From: Amia ocellicauda
Taxonomy: Eukaryota; Chordata; Actinopteri; Amiiformes; Amiidae
Reading direction: 5' to 3'
Assembly: GCF_036373705.1 (NCBI RefSeq)
Contig: NC_089850.1
Coordinates: 25,922,733-25,986,732, forward strand
DNA length: 64,000 nucleotides
Shown here: one piece after another, positions 22,580 to 34,705 of the stretch
Position numbering within the stretch: the first letter of the stretch is position 1
Layout: each line of letters opens with the position of its first letter
The notes under the pieces: generated by a model
Databases searched by the model: none
Told to the model about the DNA's origin: nothing
Seen by the model: only the letters and a program-made list of their open reading frames with translations
Program-made: the position numbers and the translations under genes

Positions 22580-25500
22580 GTAAGTTGTATTTGTATTTGC
22601 TTTACTAGTTGCTGGGTGGCATTGAAGAGAAAATTACCTAGTATACATTTTGTTTATTTATAGTGTGTACATGTTTTTGCTTTGCTAATTGCTTTCACAA
22701 CGGGATGGGTTTCTTTGCACTAATAATGATGAATTACATAAGCACTTAAAAAGTATTACTAAAAACCATGTGGTTTGGTATGTACCTGGATTAGGAGTTT
22801 TGTACTTTGGTCAGTGGGTGGCATTGTTTCCAGGACTGTCATTATTTCTGTACAGATTACTAGATGGAGTCACACTACAGCTATTATTTATGTATTAATT
22901 GTATTTATTAATTGGCAGATGCTGTTATCCAGGGCGACTTACAGTTTACACATTAAGCAATGTATGCATTACAAAGGTGCAGCAATACATTGCATACACA
23001 ATATAAATGAAGCATTACAGAAGTGCAGTAGTAAAATCAAAACAAAATTACAATAAGAATACATACAAGTGCAGACAATATTACAGTTAAGTCCTGGGTA
23101 TGTGCTAGAGGGAGGGGTATAGGATAAATCACAACAAATCAATAGAAAATGTATATGTAAGCAGGAATATAATTACATACTACAGCTTACACAGTAATGA
23201 TTCACTCGCCAGTGTAGTGAAATGTTGGTAGGTAATGTTTCTGTGCTGTTGCTTCAGCTCCCTCTGCTGTGAGAAAATAGTACTGGTGTATGGTGTTACT
23301 ACTGTGTACTGCCAGTTTAGACTCAATACTGAGTGAGAATGAGATCACATTTTAGTTTTTATAAACTAAAACAGTTTCCAATATTCAGAAAGCTCTTTTG
23401 GAAATCGGTCTACTTAGTAATATTGGAGATTCTAAGACAAATCTGGAAAAATAGCATATTTCCTAGCAATTTCAGCTTCCTATGAACCAGAAGGCTATTA
23501 TGATTTCCTCCAAGCAACAGTTACCAAGCAGTCTTCACCCACTCCAGCTGCAACTTTGTTATAAAAAATACACCCTGGGGAGTGATTTGGGTCATTTGAA
23601 GAGCAATGAGACATGCAAATGGCGTTAAGTGATTCCTACTTTAAAATAATGATACAGGTTCAGTCTCAAACAAAATTAAGTGATTTTTTTTTTTTAATAG
23701 TAATGAAAATGTATGACTTTCAGTTGCATCATATAAGTGGTCTGTCTGGCACTGTATGCATATATCTTTTTCTGCAGGTTAAAGGGAACATACATGACTA
23801 ATGATGGGAAAGGAGTTGATTACTCAGCTTTACGAGGGAGTGTGATGTTCCAGACATATCTCTTGTTAACCCAGCAGCTCAGAACTGTAGATTTGAACAC
23901 ACTCGCTGAAGATGAAAAAAAAGCCTTCTTCCTCAGTATCTTTTAAACAACGTATTTTAAGGAATTATTTATTTTTTGTGCCCTAACCTGTTGAAGTTTC
24001 TTTCTCATAGAGTTCCTTTGCAGGTATATCCTTTCCATTGCTTTTCTTTTGAACATTTTCAGTATGTCGATATTAGGTTAGATAACTTTTTTGTTTGAAT
24101 CAAACAGTGTCGTAATGCAAACAACACCTTGTTGGTTTAAAAGCAATAGCAGTCAGTTGATTTATTTTGTGCCTCATTAATTGTTCAGCACTGCTACACT
24201 GCTTGTACTCAAATATATGTAGGTAAACTTTTTAAAATGCATTTATTCTCAAGACCAGCATGTGACAGTAGGTCTGTTGTAGCTGCAGGCACATGTTGTT
24301 CTAATAAATAACACCACCTCTGGCACAGTAATCAGTAGCCTATTATTGCTTAGTTACTCCAACATGCAATTCACAACAGCCTCTGTGGACCCAAAATAGG
24401 CTGGTTCTGTCTCAAGGAGCACAAACAGCAACTAAATGAGTGTCTTTGTCATGTCTTGGAAACTATTATTTGGTCTTCGCAAATGCAATTATTCAAAATG
24501 ATTTATATTGTAATAGCTTTACTTTAAACTGTATATCTGAAGAACCAACAACACATTTCAGCCCTTTAGTCAGTGGCAAGTGCATAAAATAGCCTTATAA
24601 GGACTTGAGACTGATCACACACACACACAGAGGGCAGTGTTGCCAGAAATCATAATGAAATAGTAGCCCAAAATCAATACAATTCTAGCACCAAACCAAC
24701 ACAATATTTTATTTTATGACAATCCCAAAGTAAATCAATATATGTGACGTTTCCACGCTCCATTACATTTACATAAATAATGAATCCCACTCTTCATTCA
24801 TGTAAAGCATCTTGTATTGAAACTATTTACCCATAATTGTATTAAAAATAAATAAATCAGAAACCCAGATAAAGCATTTTGTGAAGACTATACCGACTTA
24901 ATTATAGAGCGCGAGGTAGGTCTTGATCACGCAATTGATTTAGTCACACGCTGCATTCTCATAAATCAAGCAAAGCAATTGAGCCATGCATACACAGAAA
25001 TCTTTCAGATAAGATCATTACTTACCTTAGCTGCATAGAATCTGAGATTGGCAGATTGTGAGACCTTTAGCAACACTAATGATAACAACAATGAGAAGTG
25101 TTTCTGCCCTTTTGGCATTTTAAAAAATACATCCTTTGGAATTAATTCACAATACACATCACATTAACACTTGCACAATATAGAAAACAAGTACAGTGGG
25201 GGAATAAAGTATTTGATCCCCTGCTGATTTTGTACGTTTGCCCACTGACAAAGAAATGATCAGTCTATAATTTTAATGGTAGGTGTATTTTAACAGTGAG
25301 AGACGGAATAACAACAAAAAAATCCAGAAAAACGCATTTCAAAAAAGTTATAAATTGATTTGCATGTTAATGAGGGAAATAAGTATTTGATCCCCTATCA
25401 ATCAGCAAGATTTCTGGCTCCCAGGTGTCTTTTATACAGGTAACGAGCTGAGATTAGGAACACTCTCTTCCATTTGCGAATAATCGCACCAACTGTTGTC

Positions 25501-28500
25501 ACCTTCTCACCAAGCTGCTTGGCGATGGTCTTGTAGCCCATTCCAGCCTTGTGTAGGTCTACAATCTTGTCCCTGACATCCTTGGACAGCTCTTTGGTCT
25601 TGGCCATGGTGGAGAGTTTGGAATCTGATTGATTGATTGCTTCTGTGGACAGGTGTCTTTTATACAGGTAACGAGCTGAGATTAGGAGAGTCCCTTTAAG
25701 AGAGTGCTCCTAATCTCAGCTCGTTACCTGTATAAAAGAGACCTGGGAGCCAGAAATCTTGCTGATTGATAGGGGATCAAATACTTATTTCCCTCATTAA
25801 CATGCAAATCAATTTATAACTTTTTTGAAATGCATTTTTCTGGATATTTTTGTTGTTATTCTGTCTCTTACTGTTAAAATACACCTACCATTAAAATTAT
25901 AGACTGATCATTTCTTTGTCAGTGGGCAAACGTACAAAATCAGCAGGGGATCAAGTACTTTTTTCCCTCACTGTAGCCCAAATGTAGGTACCCATCCAAA
26001 GCTCTTTTTCACACAATGAGGGGAGAGGGAGAGAGGCTGTGACAAGCTCCTACTAACAAGGCCAGGGTGGCATGACAAAGGTTCACACACAGGTATTTAT
26101 ATTGTCTGCCACTCCTCCTATAGTCAGCAGTGTCCAGCTAAAGATGAGAGAGGTCACTCCCAGCATGCCCTGCATCCTTCTGGAACCATTATAATGTAAT
26201 GAACATCCTTTTAAAATGTGTTTTTTGGAATAGTTCAGTTACATGAGAAGTCACAGTGCGTGTCTGAGACCTGCAGTGTAGGCTTTCCCTTTGTCTGATG
26301 AACATGGTGCCGTCATTATTCTCAGCAATTGTATAAGCATATAATCTATTAAAAGTTTACATTTATTTATTTTCAAAAAGTTTGTTAATTTCTTTGAGTG
26401 CCCATCTGGAAATTCTGGATTGTTAGTGATTATTGTGAAAGTATGAATCAAAAAGCCTTAACTCTCCCCACAGATGTATACAACGCACTTACCATTCATG
26501 CCATAGCTCTTTCTGACACAATACCTCAGTCAGTGTTAGACTTGGGCAACTTTTGGGAGACCGCTACATACAACATAGGAGGATATGGCCTGTCATTGGA
26601 TGACATCGAACATGGGATCCTGAGACGTAGGTGCCTCTAACTGTGTAGTAGCAATATGTGTATATTGTAATACAGATTGATACTGAAAATGAACTTCTTT
26701 ACAACATCCTCTGGAGAATAAAGAGCATTATTTTAAGTATTGTTGGGCCAACATTCTATCTAATAATTAAAGCTACATTAAATAATATTGAAATTGTAAT
26801 GCATGATCAAAGCTTCCAAAACATATACAGCTCTGGAAAAAATTAAGAGACCACTGCAAAAATATAAGTTTCTCTGGTTTTACTATTTATAGGTATGTGT
26901 TTGGGTAAAATTAACATTTTTGTTTTATTCTATAAACTACTGACAACATTTCTCCCAAATTCCAAATACAAATATTGTCATTTAGAACATTTATTTGCAG
27001 AAAATGACAACTGGTCAAAATTACAAAAAAGATGCAGTGTTGTCAGACCTCGAATAATGCAAAGAAAATAAGTTAATATTCATTTTTAAACAACACAATA
27101 CTAATGTTTTAACTTAAGAAGAGTTCAGAAATCAATATTTGGTGGAATAACCCTGATTTTCAATCACAGCTCTCATGCGTCTTGGCATGCTCTCCACCAG
27201 TCTTTCACATTGATGTTGGGTGACTTTATGCCACTCCTGGCACAAAAATTCAAGCAGCTCGGCTTTGTTTGGTGGCTTGTGACCATTCATCTTCCTCTTA
27301 ATCACATTCCAGAGGTTTTCAATGGGGTTCAGGCCTGGAGATGGCATGGCATGACAGGGTCTTGATCTGTTGGTCCTCCATCCACACCTTGATTGACCTG
27401 GCTGTGTGGCATGGAGCATTGTCCTGCTGGAAAAACCAATCCTCAGAGTTGGGGAACATTGTCAGAGCAGAAGGAAGCAAGTTTTCTTCCAGGACCACCT
27501 TGTATGTGGCTTGATTCATGCGTCCTTCACAAAGACAACTTTGCCCGATTCCAGCCATGCTGAAGCACCCCCAGATCATCACCGATCCTCCACCAAATTT
27601 CACAGTGGGTGCGAGACACTGTGGCTTGTAGGCCTCTCCAGGTCTCCGTCTAACCATTAGATGACCAGGTGTTGGGCAAAGCTGAAAATTGGACTCATCA
27701 GAGAAGATGACCTTACTCCAGTTCTCTACGGTCAAATCCTTATGGTCTTTTGCAACCCTCAGCCTGGCTCTTATTTGCTTCTCATTGATGAAGGGCTTTT
27801 TTCTAGCTTTGCATGACTTCAGCCCTGCCCCTAGGAGCCTGTTTCGAACCGTCCTCGCCGTGCACTTCACCCCAGCTGCGGTGTGCCATTCTTTTTGTAG
27901 GTCACTTGATGTCATCCTACGGTTGTTGAGTGACATTCGATTGAGTTGGCGGTCATCCCGGTCAGTGGAGAGTAGTTTTCGCCCTCTGCCGGTCTGTAGC
28001 TTCATTGTCCCCAATGTCTGCAGCTTGACCTTGTTCTTATGAACCACCGTCTTCGAAATTGTATGCATGGAAGCAACCCAACGCTCACTGTATCCCTTTG
28101 CCAATAAAGCCAGAATTTAACCCTTCTTTTCCTCACTCAAAATTTTCCTTTTCAACTCTTTTGGCATGTACAATAGTTCTTTTTTGATTACAATTATTTT
28201 TGAGGTACTACTAGCACTGTTTTTGCCATCCAGGGTTTTTTATACTTTTCCTCGTTAAATATGATTTGGTTCAGGTGATCATCAAATCAGTAGGTTTGTG
28301 ATGAACCTGTGTTGGACTGGAATGGAACAGCTGCCACACATGTAGAGATGCTGATTTAAGAAAAAATTGTAGTGGTCTCTTAATTTTTTCCAGAACTGTA
28401 TATCTAATAGGTGAGCATGCTTGACACAACTGTCTTTGATACAGTGCAGACATTATGAATAAAATGCATTCAAAAACCTACCAACAGGGAAAATGATTAA

Positions 28501-31500
28501 ATAAAAAATAAAAAATACTATAAGCGTTCTATATATTCACTGTGGATATGCCTATGTATGCATCACTTGTAATTATTTTACAGTTGGTGAACATGCTTTG
28601 TTCACATTTTGGCATTTTGGATTTTAGACCACTTTGAAGTTGTTGTCTAACAACAGGAGGATCTGTGAGAGCATTTGCAGAAGTATTTTCAGGATTTAAT
28701 TCTACAGTGGTTACATGTGTGGATGATAATTTAATCAACTGAATTTTATAATACAGTATATTATTTTAAACAAATTAATGTAAATGAAATAGTCCATTAG
28801 GGTTTAATCTTCCTAATTAAAATTACTAGGTGCCAGAAGTAATCTAAAATGAGAAAAATTAATTGTTATGTGAAAATATATATGCAAAGGAAAAAAGGGA
28901 CTCCACCGGCAGTATATGCTTATTAAGCTCCTTCACAAATTGATTGTGGCAGTTATCCATTTTGTCTGGATTTGGGTTAAAAGGCAATGCTACACATCCA
29001 GTTAAGAAGAAGATCCAGTTTTCTCCAGATGATCCTCGAGTCGAGCTTGTGATCAAACACCCAGATCCCAGGATTCACTTTGCACTTGTTTGTGGGGGAA
29101 AGGTACACAGCATTTTTACAAGCATGCTTCTTACTCTTTTTGAGGTTGTCTAAATTCTCCTTCTTTCTTAGTATGTCTGTCCATATGTATGTAACATAAT
29201 TGTGTACATGACCTGTAATGGATACATTTCTGTGGGAAGAGTGTACAAACTCCCAGTGGCAGGGGACTGATGTTGTAGGTCTGATGCTTGCTAAGGGCTG
29301 TGTGGAATGGGAGTTTGAAGGTGTATCTGTGCCGTTGGTTAAAATCAGGAGTTTGACACCATACACCACACATACCAAATGGCTGATCTTTAACAGCTCA
29401 GGATCTTTACATGCTGCACCAGATTATATAATAGAGAATCACCTGCCCTTCTAACAACACAACTGTTTCCTTCTTGGAGGGTTCATAGGGTAAATACTGA
29501 CCAGATCTAATGACATAATTCTTCAGAATTGAGTCTAGGTGATATTTCCTATTCCTTATCTTTGTAGAGTGTCTGACCATCTACGATTACAGATCCTTTA
29601 ATGAGTGTGCAGGCATGTTTCTTGACTTTTCCAAAGGGTTTAAAAAGTTTGACAAACAACAGGCTATTTTAATGTTGGGGTTTAGTCAACTGTATAATCG
29701 GTCATAATGCAGAAACATTAGGTTGAAAACAGATTATGGTGCCACTGCATTGCTTTCTGGATTTCTTTCAATTAGACAGTACTATCCCAATGCAGTGCAG
29801 TCAGATTGAGGCTTATAGGTGATGCAAGGGATTTGAGTGATAAATCCTAGCATTATGGGTCGTCACTTTATGTCTTCAGTGGCATGTTAATTGGAGAGGC
29901 CTGCCTAACATTGTGATTACATGTAGTGACCGATACAAATTTTAAAGCCATTTGCTTACGCAGAATCTTGAGTAACCAGCAGCTCGTATTGTTCAAGAAT
30001 ACCCCAGACAATCGTTTGGACACACATTTGGCTCTGCGGGGCCTGAAACACTGCCAGCATTCACATATTCATCACACTTCTGTCTGATAACTACCATGAA
30101 AGCTGATCCCTAGTTCAGACGAATAGCTGCTGATCAGCGTCAGTTGTGTCATTTATTTACCATATGGACTTATGTTGCTTACTGAGAATTCTGATAATAT
30201 ATGGTGCATTGGTACATTTTTAGCACCCTTTTTTAACTTCAATAGTAAATTTGATTTGCATGCAATGATTTAGTTATGAGTTTCATTTGGTCACATTCAT
30301 TTTTTTTAATACTTTGTTAAATGACTTTTAATTACATGATGCAGTTTAAACAAAAATTCTAAACTGTAAGGAAAACCTGTTTGCTGTTATTGGATTGTAT
30401 CAGCCAGGACCAAGAAATTAATTTCTCCTGAATGTTAATTTGGATGCAGCCTTTCGGAAGAAAATTTCAGCTGTCCTGAAGCAGTACTATAAAAATAGGA
30501 CATTTTAATAAAATAATGTTGTATATACATATATAATATAATAAAAATGTGTTGTTTATTTATTTTATTCAGTAACAAAATAACTGCTTCTGGGTGAGGT
30601 TGCTCAAAACACAGGAATTCCTACTATGTTTTATGTGAACTCCCTCTGCTGTGCCAAAATATGTCACATTCTTCAGCCATCTGTGCTTAACAGAGCAGTC
30701 AAATCCATTTAGGATCATCAGTTTTACTCTGTTTAAAAGCTGGTTTAACCAGTCCGGTTTCTAATTCAGTGTTCACTGATTAGCATCATTTAGTAAATTC
30801 AGATTGTTTGATAGTCAATATTTATTTATTGCAAGTTGGATATCTGCCTGTTTCTGGGCGGGTCATGTTAAATGTAATGTCTGAACAGTGGTTTACAGAC
30901 CAGAAATCACCCTTGGTAAAAGGGTAATTTTGGTGCTACAGATGTTGACAAGATTTGATAGCAATACCAACATGTGCTGTTAATGTAGAGACATTTTCCC
31001 CAAAATAACTGACTGATAATTAATATAACTGATCTTTTCCCCCCAAAGTCCTGTCCTGCAATTAGTGTCTATAGTGCTGAGAATTTAGATGAAGCCTTGA
31101 AGACAGCGGCTAAAAGCTACTGTCAGCAGGAAGTTAATGTGGATAAAGAAAAAAAACAGGTACAGCATACATCCGTCATACTGAAAAACAGATTTACTTG
31201 CTATCTCAGATAATATACACTCACCTAAAGGATTATTAGGAACACCTGTTCAATTTCTCATTAATGCAATTATCTAACCAACCAATCACATGGCAGTTGC
31301 TTCAATGCATTTAGGGGTGTGGTCCTGGTCAAGACAATCTCCTGAACTCCAAACTGAATGTCTGAATGCGAAAGAAAGGTGATTTAAGCAATTTTGAGCG
31401 TGGCATGGTTGTTGGTGCCAGACGGGCCGGTCTGAGTATTTCACAATCTGCTCAGTTACTGGGATTTTCACGCACAACCATTTCTAGGGTTTACAAAGAC

Positions 31501-32438
31501 TGGTGTGAAAAGGGAAAAACATCCAGTATGCGGCAGTCCTGTGGGCGAAAATGCCTCGTTGATGCTAGAGGTCAGAGGAGAATGGGCCGACTGATTCAAG
31601 CTGATAGAAGAGCAACTTTGACTGAAATAAGCACTCGTTACAACCGAGGTATGCAGCAAAGCATTTGTGAAGCCACAACACGTACAACCTTGAGGCAGAT
31701 GGGCTACAACAGCAGAAGACCCCACCGGGTACCACTCATCTCCACTACAAATAGGAAAAAGAGGCTACAATTTGCACAAGCTCACTAAAATTGGACAGTT
31801 GAAGACTGGAAAAATGTTGCCTGGTCTGATGAGTCTCGATTTCTGTTGAGACATTCAGATGGTAGAGTCAGAATTTGGCGTAAACAGAATGAGAACATGG
31901 ATCCATCATGCCTTGTTACCACTGTGCAGGCTGGTGGTGGTGGTGTAATGGTGTGGGGGATGTTTTCTTGGCACACTTTAGGCCCCTTAGTGCCAATTGG
32001 GCATCGTTTAAATGCCACGGCCTACCTGAGCATTGTTTCTGACCATGTCCATCCCTTTATGACCACCATGTACCCATCCTCTGATGGCTACTTCCAGCAG
32101 GATAATGCACCATGTCACAAAGGTCGAATCATTTCAAATTGGTTTCTTGAACATGACAATGAGTTCACTGTACTAAACTGGCCCCCACAGTCACCAGATC
32201 TCAACCCAATAGAGCATCTTTGGGATGTGGTGGAACGGGAGCTTCGTGCCCTGGATGTGCATCCCACAAATCTCCATCAACTGCAAGATGCTATCCTATC
32301 AATATGGGCCAACATTTCTAAAGAATGCTTTCAGCACCTTGTTGAATCAATGCCACGTAGAATTAAGGCAGTTCTGAAGGCGAAAGGGGGTCAAACACAG
32401 TATTAGTATGGTGTTCCTAATAATTCTTTAGGTGAGTG

Positions 32439-32488
<50 letters not shown>

Positions 32489-33970
32489 GTAGTATGTAGT
32501 ACCTGACCAAGAATGCTTTAACATGATTTGTTTCTGATAAATGGAGAGTTGAACATCTTTGTACACTTACTTGTACTATATAATCAGTTTAGATAAGCTA
32601 TGACAGTAAAATGGCAATGAAATTTCAAAGAAAACCTACATGTCTTTTTCACTTTTCAGTTTGATATTCTCTGTTAATTCAGCAACATATAAGATCAAGG
32701 CAGAAGGTTTAAGAATGTTGGTGTTATTTGTTGATCAAATGTTATTTGTGCAGATTAAAATCTCAGGTTTTCTTTATCATACAATTCATTTGTTTCATAA
32801 TTTATTTCAGGTCACAATGTCTAAGATGTTTCAGTGGTATATTTCAGACTTTGCACACACACCACAAGACTTAGTGAGGTGAGTAAGAATACATAACATC
32901 TTTAGAAAAGGTGCAATTTGGAGTATATAGATATATAGACTTCACTACAGTAAAGGCCACACTCTTTGTGCCATGCTATGCAAACACCTGTTTTTTCTAA
33001 TTAGGAATAAAAGACCCAAAGAAAGTTGTCACTTTCATAATGCTAATCTGAGTTAAAAGTCAATTTAAAGGTAAATTTTTATTTCATTCCAGTGGGAGCT
33101 TGATTTTTCATGTTTTAAAAAATGTATTGTAAATTTCACACGTTAAAATGTAATAAATATGGGCCTAAGTATTTTTCAAAGAAGGCATGTTTGAATGTGC
33201 TATCATAATGAAATGTATGCTCAATTACAGAAGATGATGTCAGCTGCCTCTTTTGGAGAGAGGACATTATTACCTAGTGCATTGGTTCAATATGACATGA
33301 CTAGGCAATTTCAGCGGTTTCTTGTGAGATCTGAGCTGACTTAATAAGCACTTGTTTTCTGCCGTCTAAAATCCCTAAGCAGGGTAAGATTATATCCAGT
33401 CTTAATGACAAAAAAGGACATGGGTATACATGAAAAAATGTAATTCTCTACAGAAATGTACCTTTGTTTACAGTGAAATGACAAAAGTCTTCCCCTTCCT
33501 GCTTAAATTGTACAAAATAAGAAATGTGCAGTGTAATAAAGCTTGTGCTCTTTTATTAAATGTAAAATAAATATAGAATCGCAATGTTAAGACACAATAC
33601 TCTATATTTAAAAAAACTAAGATTCAAAACTAAATGTCCCGTTTTCCTCTTCTGTTATTGTGTGCAAATGTTCCTTCTTTAAATTTGGGATATGTTTTTG
33701 GCATGTGTCCTGTGCCAGTTTTACAGATTTCTTCTCTAACATCCATATCTTCTCTCAGATCCATGCATAACATTGCAAAAGGATTCATAATAATAATTAT
33801 GTTAAACTAATCATCACCGTCATCTAATCTGCATGTATTTGCTCTCAACTCTAAGGTGGGTGCTTCCCTATCTCGGCTCAGATCAGCAGGACGCTGCTTC
33901 TGTTCTGGTCAGTGATCCCTCCCTTCAGGTCATCTATTCAGACTACAACTGGCAGCTGAACAAGATCTAA
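22475..33970 (+). CDS. DUF547 domain-containing protein (3' seven exons)
   Basis: Seven exons (22475-22579, 23778-23935, 26474-26626, 28984-29102, 31049-31159, 32811-32878, 33856-33970) join in phase through GT-AG introns and give 275 residues ending in TAA. Conserved DUF547 (PF04784) motifs are [14 protein letters not shown] across exons 2/3, [20 protein letters not shown] in exon 3, [12 protein letters not shown] across exons 4/5, [11 protein letters not shown] in exon 6 and [10 protein letters not shown] at the C-terminus. DUF547 occurs in animals, plants and bacteria; its biochemical activity is not established. Exon 1 here starts mid-codon (2 bases come from upstream), so at least one 5' exon is missing from this annotation. 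Introns host Tc1 copies at 25194, 26828 and 31218. The frame has no lesions, so the gene looks functional. Confidence 0.9.
22900..23115 (+). repeat. Fish-type dispersed repeat ('ggcagatgctgttatccagg')
   Basis: The motif 'attggcagatgctgttatcc' followed by 'agggcgacttacag' is a phrase found in very many copies in fish genomes, usually in non-autonomous elements. It lies in a DUF547 intron. The class is not assigned and the boundaries are approximate. Confidence 0.5.
23778..23935 (+). CDS. DUF547 gene, exon
   Basis: The acceptor is 'ctttttctgcag' and the donor CTCA|GTATCT. It encodes [20 protein letters not shown] (start of the domain) through DEKKAFFL. The last base plus AT of the next exon gives Asn. 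Confidence 0.9.
25194..25973 (-). mobile_element. Fold-back derivative of the Tc1 'CAGTGAGGG' family (copy 3)
   Basis: It is flanked by TA (25192-25193 and 25974-25975). Both ends carry long mirrored sequence: the left end runs through the TIR, 'tgatcccctatcaatcagca', 'ggctcccaggtgtctt' and into the hairpin arm, and the same string appears inverted at the right end. The inverted ends are therefore roughly 270 bp. Between them is only about 170 bp of the transposase 5' part ([14 protein letters not shown] at 25607 downward) plus the family hairpin (25651-25744). This looks like a rearranged non-autonomous copy. Confidence 0.85.
25480..25607 (-). pseudogene. Tc1 transposase N-terminal remnant
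   Basis: It encodes the first helix-turn-helix only ([20 protein letters not shown] to about VGAIIRKWK) and then runs into inverted terminal sequence. No catalytic domain remains. Confidence 0.85.
26474..26626 (+). CDS. DUF547 gene, exon
   Basis: The acceptor is 'actctccccacag' and the donor AGAC|GTAGGT. It encodes [15 protein letters not shown] and the highly conserved [10 protein letters not shown]. The phase continues into the next exon through CGC (Arg). Confidence 0.92.
26828..28398 (-). mobile_element. Full-length Tc1/mariner element ('CAGCTCTGGAAAAAATTAAG' family)
   Basis: The left end CAGCTCTGGAAAAAATTAAG and the right end, complement of CAGTTCTGGAAAAAATTAAG, are flanked by TA (26826-26827 and 28399-28400). 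The length of 1571 bp is normal for a complete Tc1-like element. It lies in a DUF547 intron with its transposase antisense to the gene. Confidence 0.9.
27132..28167 (-). pseudogene. Tc1 transposase, nearly complete with a few lesions
   Basis: A start [13 protein letters not shown] is readable at 28167, followed almost at once by a TAA. The frame then runs open from about 28118 down to 27340. It includes the linker [24 protein letters not shown] (first Asp), [16 protein letters not shown] and [16 protein letters not shown] (second Asp). After IKTLS a frameshift near 27350 disrupts the WPAQSPDLN region ([11 protein letters not shown] in the other frame). The rest is open to NQGYSTKY and a stop at 27132. 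One stop, one frameshift and a D-to-G change inactivate it. Confidence 0.88.
28984..29102 (+). CDS. DUF547 gene, exon
   Basis: The acceptor is weak (gggttaaaag|GC), with little pyrimidine tract. The donor is AAG|GTACAC. It encodes [19 protein letters not shown] and [15 protein letters not shown] and ends in phase 0. Confidence 0.88.
31049..31159 (+). CDS. DUF547 gene, exon
   Basis: The acceptor is 'cttttccccccaaag' and the donor CAG|GTACAG. It encodes [20 protein letters not shown] through [12 protein letters not shown], in 37 whole codons. A DD36E Tc1 copy begins 58 bp beyond the donor. Confidence 0.92.
31218..32438 (+). mobile_element. DD36E (Incomer-like) Tc1/mariner element, recent dead copy
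   Basis: Termini are CACTCACCTAAAGGATTATT and, on the right, the complement of CACTCACCTAAAGAATTATT, with TA on both sides. The length of 1221 bp is exactly that of the intact sister at 60099-61319. By eye the two differ by about 16 substitutions (about 1.3%) and no indels. It is inserted in a DUF547 intron beside a (TA)n run (32443-32486). Confidence 0.92.
31366..32406 (+). pseudogene. DD36E transposase with one premature stop
   Basis: The frame equals the intact 346-codon sister except for TAA in place of the CAA that follows AQAH (stop at 31786-31788, codon 141), plus a handful of missense changes such as ERELRA for ERERRA. Both DNA-binding helix-turn-helix regions lie before the stop. 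All three catalytic residues (in [15 protein letters not shown] and [11 protein letters not shown]) lie after it. A truncated DNA-binding-only product is conceivable but unsupported. Confidence 0.92.
32443..32486. repeat. (TA)n microsatellite
   Basis: Alternating TA run directly beside the right end of the DD36E element. Confidence 0.95.
32811..32878 (+). CDS. DUF547 gene, exon
   Basis: The acceptor is 'tttatttcag' and the donor GAG|GTGAGT. It encodes [20 protein letters not shown] and LVR; the last Arg codon is completed by the next exon. Confidence 0.92.
33856..33970 (+). CDS. DUF547 gene, terminal coding exon
   Basis: The acceptor is 'ctcaactctaag'. It encodes [19 protein letters not shown] and then [10 protein letters not shown], with TAA at 33968-33970. 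The tryptophan-containing C-terminal motif is typical of animal DUF547 proteins. Confidence 0.92.
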
Positions 33971-34528
33971 CATCTGATGACTGAGATTGTCTTTGTCTTT
34001 GGTTTCTCTTCTGCGTACAGATTACCTAAAGGAGAAGTTGGATTTAATACAGTAGTTTGTTTTTCTTATAGTTAATATTGGTTATCATTTAACATGTTCA
34101 AAATACATGGTGTGTCAATAGATACATGACGTGATTCATAACATTGATGCCTTTTCAACTTGGATAGCTTTTATGGTCCTTAAAGTTCCTGAGCTATTGT
34201 AACTATGTAACATGAATGTACATTAACTGTTTCATCTAGTAAACGAATTTTCCAAATCCTAATCACCAATTTACCTTTCTTAGAACATTGCACACAGCAA
34301 GGCTTTTAAAACACAAGAGTTTCTGACTAATCGTCTACCATAAAAATCGTCTGTCCCTAAAGAATCCGCATCCTCAGTATGGTTTTGCTGATTGTTCCAT
34401 ATGAACAAAGTTGATGTGTGAAGACATTTTTCCTATTCTCACAGCTGAAAAACCTTGTACTTCATTTATAAGTAATTAAGAGAACAACTGAAAAACATGA
34501 AGGATATTGAATACCGTACCCAATCAAT

Positions 34529-34705
34529 TCTCTTCACACAGAGAGTTGTCAATCTCGAACAAACTCCCCAGCGATGTGGTTGAAGCTGAACATTTGGGAA
34601 CATTTAAAAATAGACTGGATAGGATCCTTGTATCACTTAGTTATTAATGGACACCAAACAAGCACGATGGGTGGAATGGCCTCCTCTCATTTGTTAACTT
34701 CATGT
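34529..34705 (+). repeat. Dispersed repeat fragment
   Basis: Phrases such as 'gagttgtcaatctcgaacaa' and 'gggtggaatggcctcctctc' recall a repeat tail common in ray-finned fish genomes. No terminal repeats or coding capacity are visible. It lies just downstream of the DUF547 stop. Confidence 0.35.

Noticed and set aside
31366..31788. 140-codon DNA-binding protein as a domesticated gene
   Set aside because: It is the N-terminal part of a Tc1 transposase cut by one point mutation, about 1.3% diverged from an intact copy. There is no sign of selection for a separate function.
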